This document shows positions 23,113-24,493 of a stretch of DNA of 24,493 nucleotides, piece by piece. The notes beneath the pieces are model-generated. The model ran no database searches. It saw nothing but the letters and a program-made list of their open reading frames with translations, and was not told where the DNA came from. Numbering within the stretch: the stretch's first letter is position 1; each line of letters begins with the position of its first letter. The stretch covers positions 1-24,493 of the forward strand of contig DATMEW010000085.1 of the NCBI GenBank assembly GCA_035556495.1, in the 5' to 3' direction. This DNA comes from CANKHJ01 sp035556495. GTDB taxonomy: Bacteria > Pseudomonadota > Alphaproteobacteria > Rhizobiales > Xanthobacteraceae. Both the position numbers and the translations under genes were made by a program.

Positions 23113-23295
23113 CTGGAATCGCAGAGGGTTTCCCGGTGCTGGCTGGCGCCGGCGGGCAGGCATGCCGGACGGGCGGACATAACTGCGGTGGCTGCGGCAT
23201 TTTCGCACGACGTCTTTGCAACGTGACGAGACGATGCGATCCTGCCGGAGAGGCGATCGGTAAAAACAAACGGCGCTGCCGTGCGGAGGGTGAGA

Positions 23296-24270
23296 ATGAC
23301 CATTTCAAGACGTGACGTCACCAAGGGGTTGTCGGTTGCGGCCGGTGCGGCGCTGATCGCAAAGCCCGCCATCGCCCAGAGCTATCCGAGCGGCGACGTG
23401 CATTTCGTCTGCGGCTTTGCCGCCGGCAGCGGCGCGGACGTGATCGTGCGCTGGTACACGGAGAAATTGCGCCCATTGATGGGCAAGAACATCATCGTGG
23501 AGAATCGCCCGGGAGCGCTCAGCAATATCGGCACGCAGTATGTCATGCGGGCTAAGCCGGACGGCCACACGATTCTGGTCAACGGCGGCAACAGCGTCGC
23601 CGCGAATATGAGCCTGCTCAGCAATCCCGGCCCGAACCCCGTCGAAGCTCTTCAGATGGTCGGGACGCTGAACCGCTCGACCATGATGATTGGCGTGCGT
23701 GCGGATTCGCCCATCAAGACCATTCAGGAACTCACCGCGGCGATGAAGGAGAAGGGCGACAAGGCGAGCTATGCCTATGCCAATCCGGCGTCGCGCGTGA
23801 TCGGCGCGCTTTATCGGGAGCGGGCCGGTCTGGCGGCCGTTGAAGTGCCGTACAAGACCGGCGCGGAATTCCTCAACGATCTGTATAGCGGCAATATCGA
23901 CTATGCGGTGCCCGACAATATCCTCGGCCTCGCCCAACTGCGGGCGGGTCGGATGCGGCTGCTCGCGGTCGGGTCCGGTACACGGCTTGAAGCAGCCTCG
24001 GACATTCCGACACTCACCGAGTCCGGATACGCGATGGACGTGCGGAGCTGGTGGTGCATGCTGGTGCCCAAGGCGACGCCGCGCCCGATCGTCGATCAGC
24101 TCAACACCTGGATCAACCAGATCGCGTCGACGCCGGAAGCCAAGGAATTCTGCAACAGCATCGCGGCGGACCCGTGGGTGACGAAGCCGGAAGAGGGCCA
24201 GGCCTACCTCGCCCAGCAGATCAAGGACTGGGCCGAATTCGCCAAGATCGCGAAGATCGAGCCGCAATAA
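23296..24270 (+). CDS. TctC/Bug-type solute-binding protein, array copy 5
   Basis: A 324-residue periplasmic binding protein of the copy 3-5 subfamily. The signal peptide has Arg5-Arg6 (SRRDVTKG), a weaker Tat motif lacking the usual hydrophobic residue after x, with a cut near AIAQ at residue 28. The first loop is AAGSGADVIVRWY, the second PGALSNIGTQYVMRAKPDGH, and the later segment IDYAVPDNILGLAQLRAGR. It has three cysteines: Cys39 as in copies 1-3, one in SWWCMLVPK and one in KEFCNSIAADPW, where the others have WWA and FLN. The ATG at 23296 follows GGAGG. The 183-base gap before it has no clear terminator. A structured 184-base stretch follows. Confidence 0.93.
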   Translation: MTISRRDVTKGLSVAAGAALIAKPAIAQSYPSGDVHFVCGFAAGSGADVIVRWYTEKLRPLMGKNIIVENRPGALSNIGTQYVMRAKPDGHTILVNGGNSVAANMSLLSNPGPNPVEALQMVGTLNRSTMMIGVRADSPIKTIQELTAAMKEKGDKASYAYANPASRVIGALYRERAGLAAVEVPYKTGAEFLNDLYSGNIDYAVPDNILGLAQLRAGRMRLLAVGSGTRLEAASDIPTLTESGYAMDVRSWWCMLVPKATPRPIVDQLNTWINQIASTPEAKEFCNSIAADPWVTKPEEGQAYLAQQIKDWAEFAKIAKIEPQ

Positions 24271-24297
24271 CCGCGCGCCGGGCGCTCCCCCAACGGG

Positions 24298-24398
24298 GCT
24301 CCCGCAGATGGGAGCTTCCGCCGTGGTGCGCTTCTGCAAAGCGTTGCTTCCGCAGAAGGGCACCTGCAAAGCGCTTATGCAAAGGTTGCTGCTTCCGC
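24298..24398 (+). repeat. Structured leader with hairpins and direct repeats after TctC copy 5
   Basis: GCTCCC/GGGAGC (24298-24315, six-base loop) and CTTCTGC/GCAGAAG (24331-24358, 14-base loop) can form hairpins. TGCAAAGCG occurs at 24335-24343 and 24365-24373, with TGCAAAGG at 24378-24385. CTTCCGC recurs near 24315, 24347 and 24392. The density of repeats just ahead of a terminator and a gene start suggests regulation. Confidence 0.5.
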
Positions 24399-24408
24399 CG
24401 TCGTGATG

Positions 24409-24435
24409 AAGGCCGCGCCCGCCGCGCGGCCTTTT
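24409..24435 (+). terminator. Strong terminator directly upstream of the next gene (possible attenuator)
   Basis: AAGGCCGCGC (24409-24418) and GCGCGGCCTT (24424-24433) make a perfect ten-base stem with a five-base loop, running into TTTT. It closes the array transcript, yet only six bases lie between its stem-plus-T end and the next ribosome binding site. No room remains for a promoter in between. Confidence 0.85.
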
Positions 24436-24454
24436 GCATTTGGGAGGACCGCAT

Positions 24455-24493
24455 ATGGACGCTGCATCGGGAGCCGCGCGTCCGCCGCCTGAC
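24455..24493 (+). CDS. 5' end of a further gene, cut by the window edge
   Basis: The ATG at 24455 follows GGGAGGA (24442-24448) six bases upstream, a strong ribosome binding site. The thirteen visible codons read MDAASGAARPPPD and stay open. This is too little to name a family. A hydrophilic Ala/Pro-rich start would fit a TctB-type membrane subunit, which is only a guess. Confidence 0.55.
   Translation, partial: MDAASGAARPPPD

Noticed and set aside
21067..23208. A 713-codon minus-strand frame across TctC copies 3 and 4
   Set aside because: It is antisense to two clear genes and crosses their gap. Composition is Arg/His-rich and repeats the same mirror-image phrases in both halves because the genes are paralogues.
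18545..24270. The five-gene array as a possible assembly artefact of one repeated gene
   Set aside because: The copies differ in sequence throughout, have distinct signal peptides and different spacers, so they are true paralogues.

Overview
This is GC-rich chromosomal DNA from an alphaproteobacterium, most likely of the order Hyphomicrobiales (Rhizobiales) near the Bradyrhizobium/Rhodopseudomonas/Xanthobacteraceae groups. I base this on family content: a Ros/MucR regulator, the alphaproteobacterial families DUF6456, DUF2336, DUF1491 and DUF5330, a DivJ/PleC-like histidine kinase, and an intergenic repeat of the kind common in Rhizobiales. No tRNA, rRNA, CRISPR array, insertion sequence, integrase or phage gene is visible.

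Layout. 1-4006 holds housekeeping and regulatory genes: the 5' part of an iron superoxide dismutase (minus), a membrane-anchored Pro/Ala-rich protein, a MucR-family regulator, a DUF6456 protein behind a recognisable promoter, and a YcgN/UPF0260 cysteine-cluster protein (minus). 4448-7971 is an envelope block: a bifunctional class A penicillin-binding protein followed closely by a DUF1214/DUF1254 pair that overlap by four bases. 7983-9056 is a two-gene minus-strand operon of unknown function. 9240-15233 carries DUF2336, DUF1491, a two-gene minus-strand operon (sensor kinase plus peptidoglycan-binding membrane protein), DUF5330 and a SufE sulfur-transfer protein. CtrA-like boxes lie upstream of DUF2336 and of the kinase operon. 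15246-18381 holds an SDR protein with a degenerate catalytic site, a DHA2-type MFS exporter and a beta-carbonic anhydrase.

18545-24270 is the accessory highlight: five consecutive, same-strand, full-length TctC/Bug-type periplasmic solute-binding proteins. All have twin-arginine-type signal peptides. No TctA or TctB membrane subunit is seen, although a gene of unknown identity begins at the window edge. The five fall into two subfamilies (copies 1-2 and 3-5) that differ at a likely ligand-contact segment. They are separated by 165-258 bp gaps that share no obvious sequence. A good terminator separates copy 1 from copy 2. A second terminator lies directly in front of the next gene's ribosome binding site, where it could act as an attenuator.

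The TctC array with its divided control, the CtrA-like sites and the degenerate SDR are the points most worth checking. All similarity statements come from reading translated sequence by eye; no database search was run.
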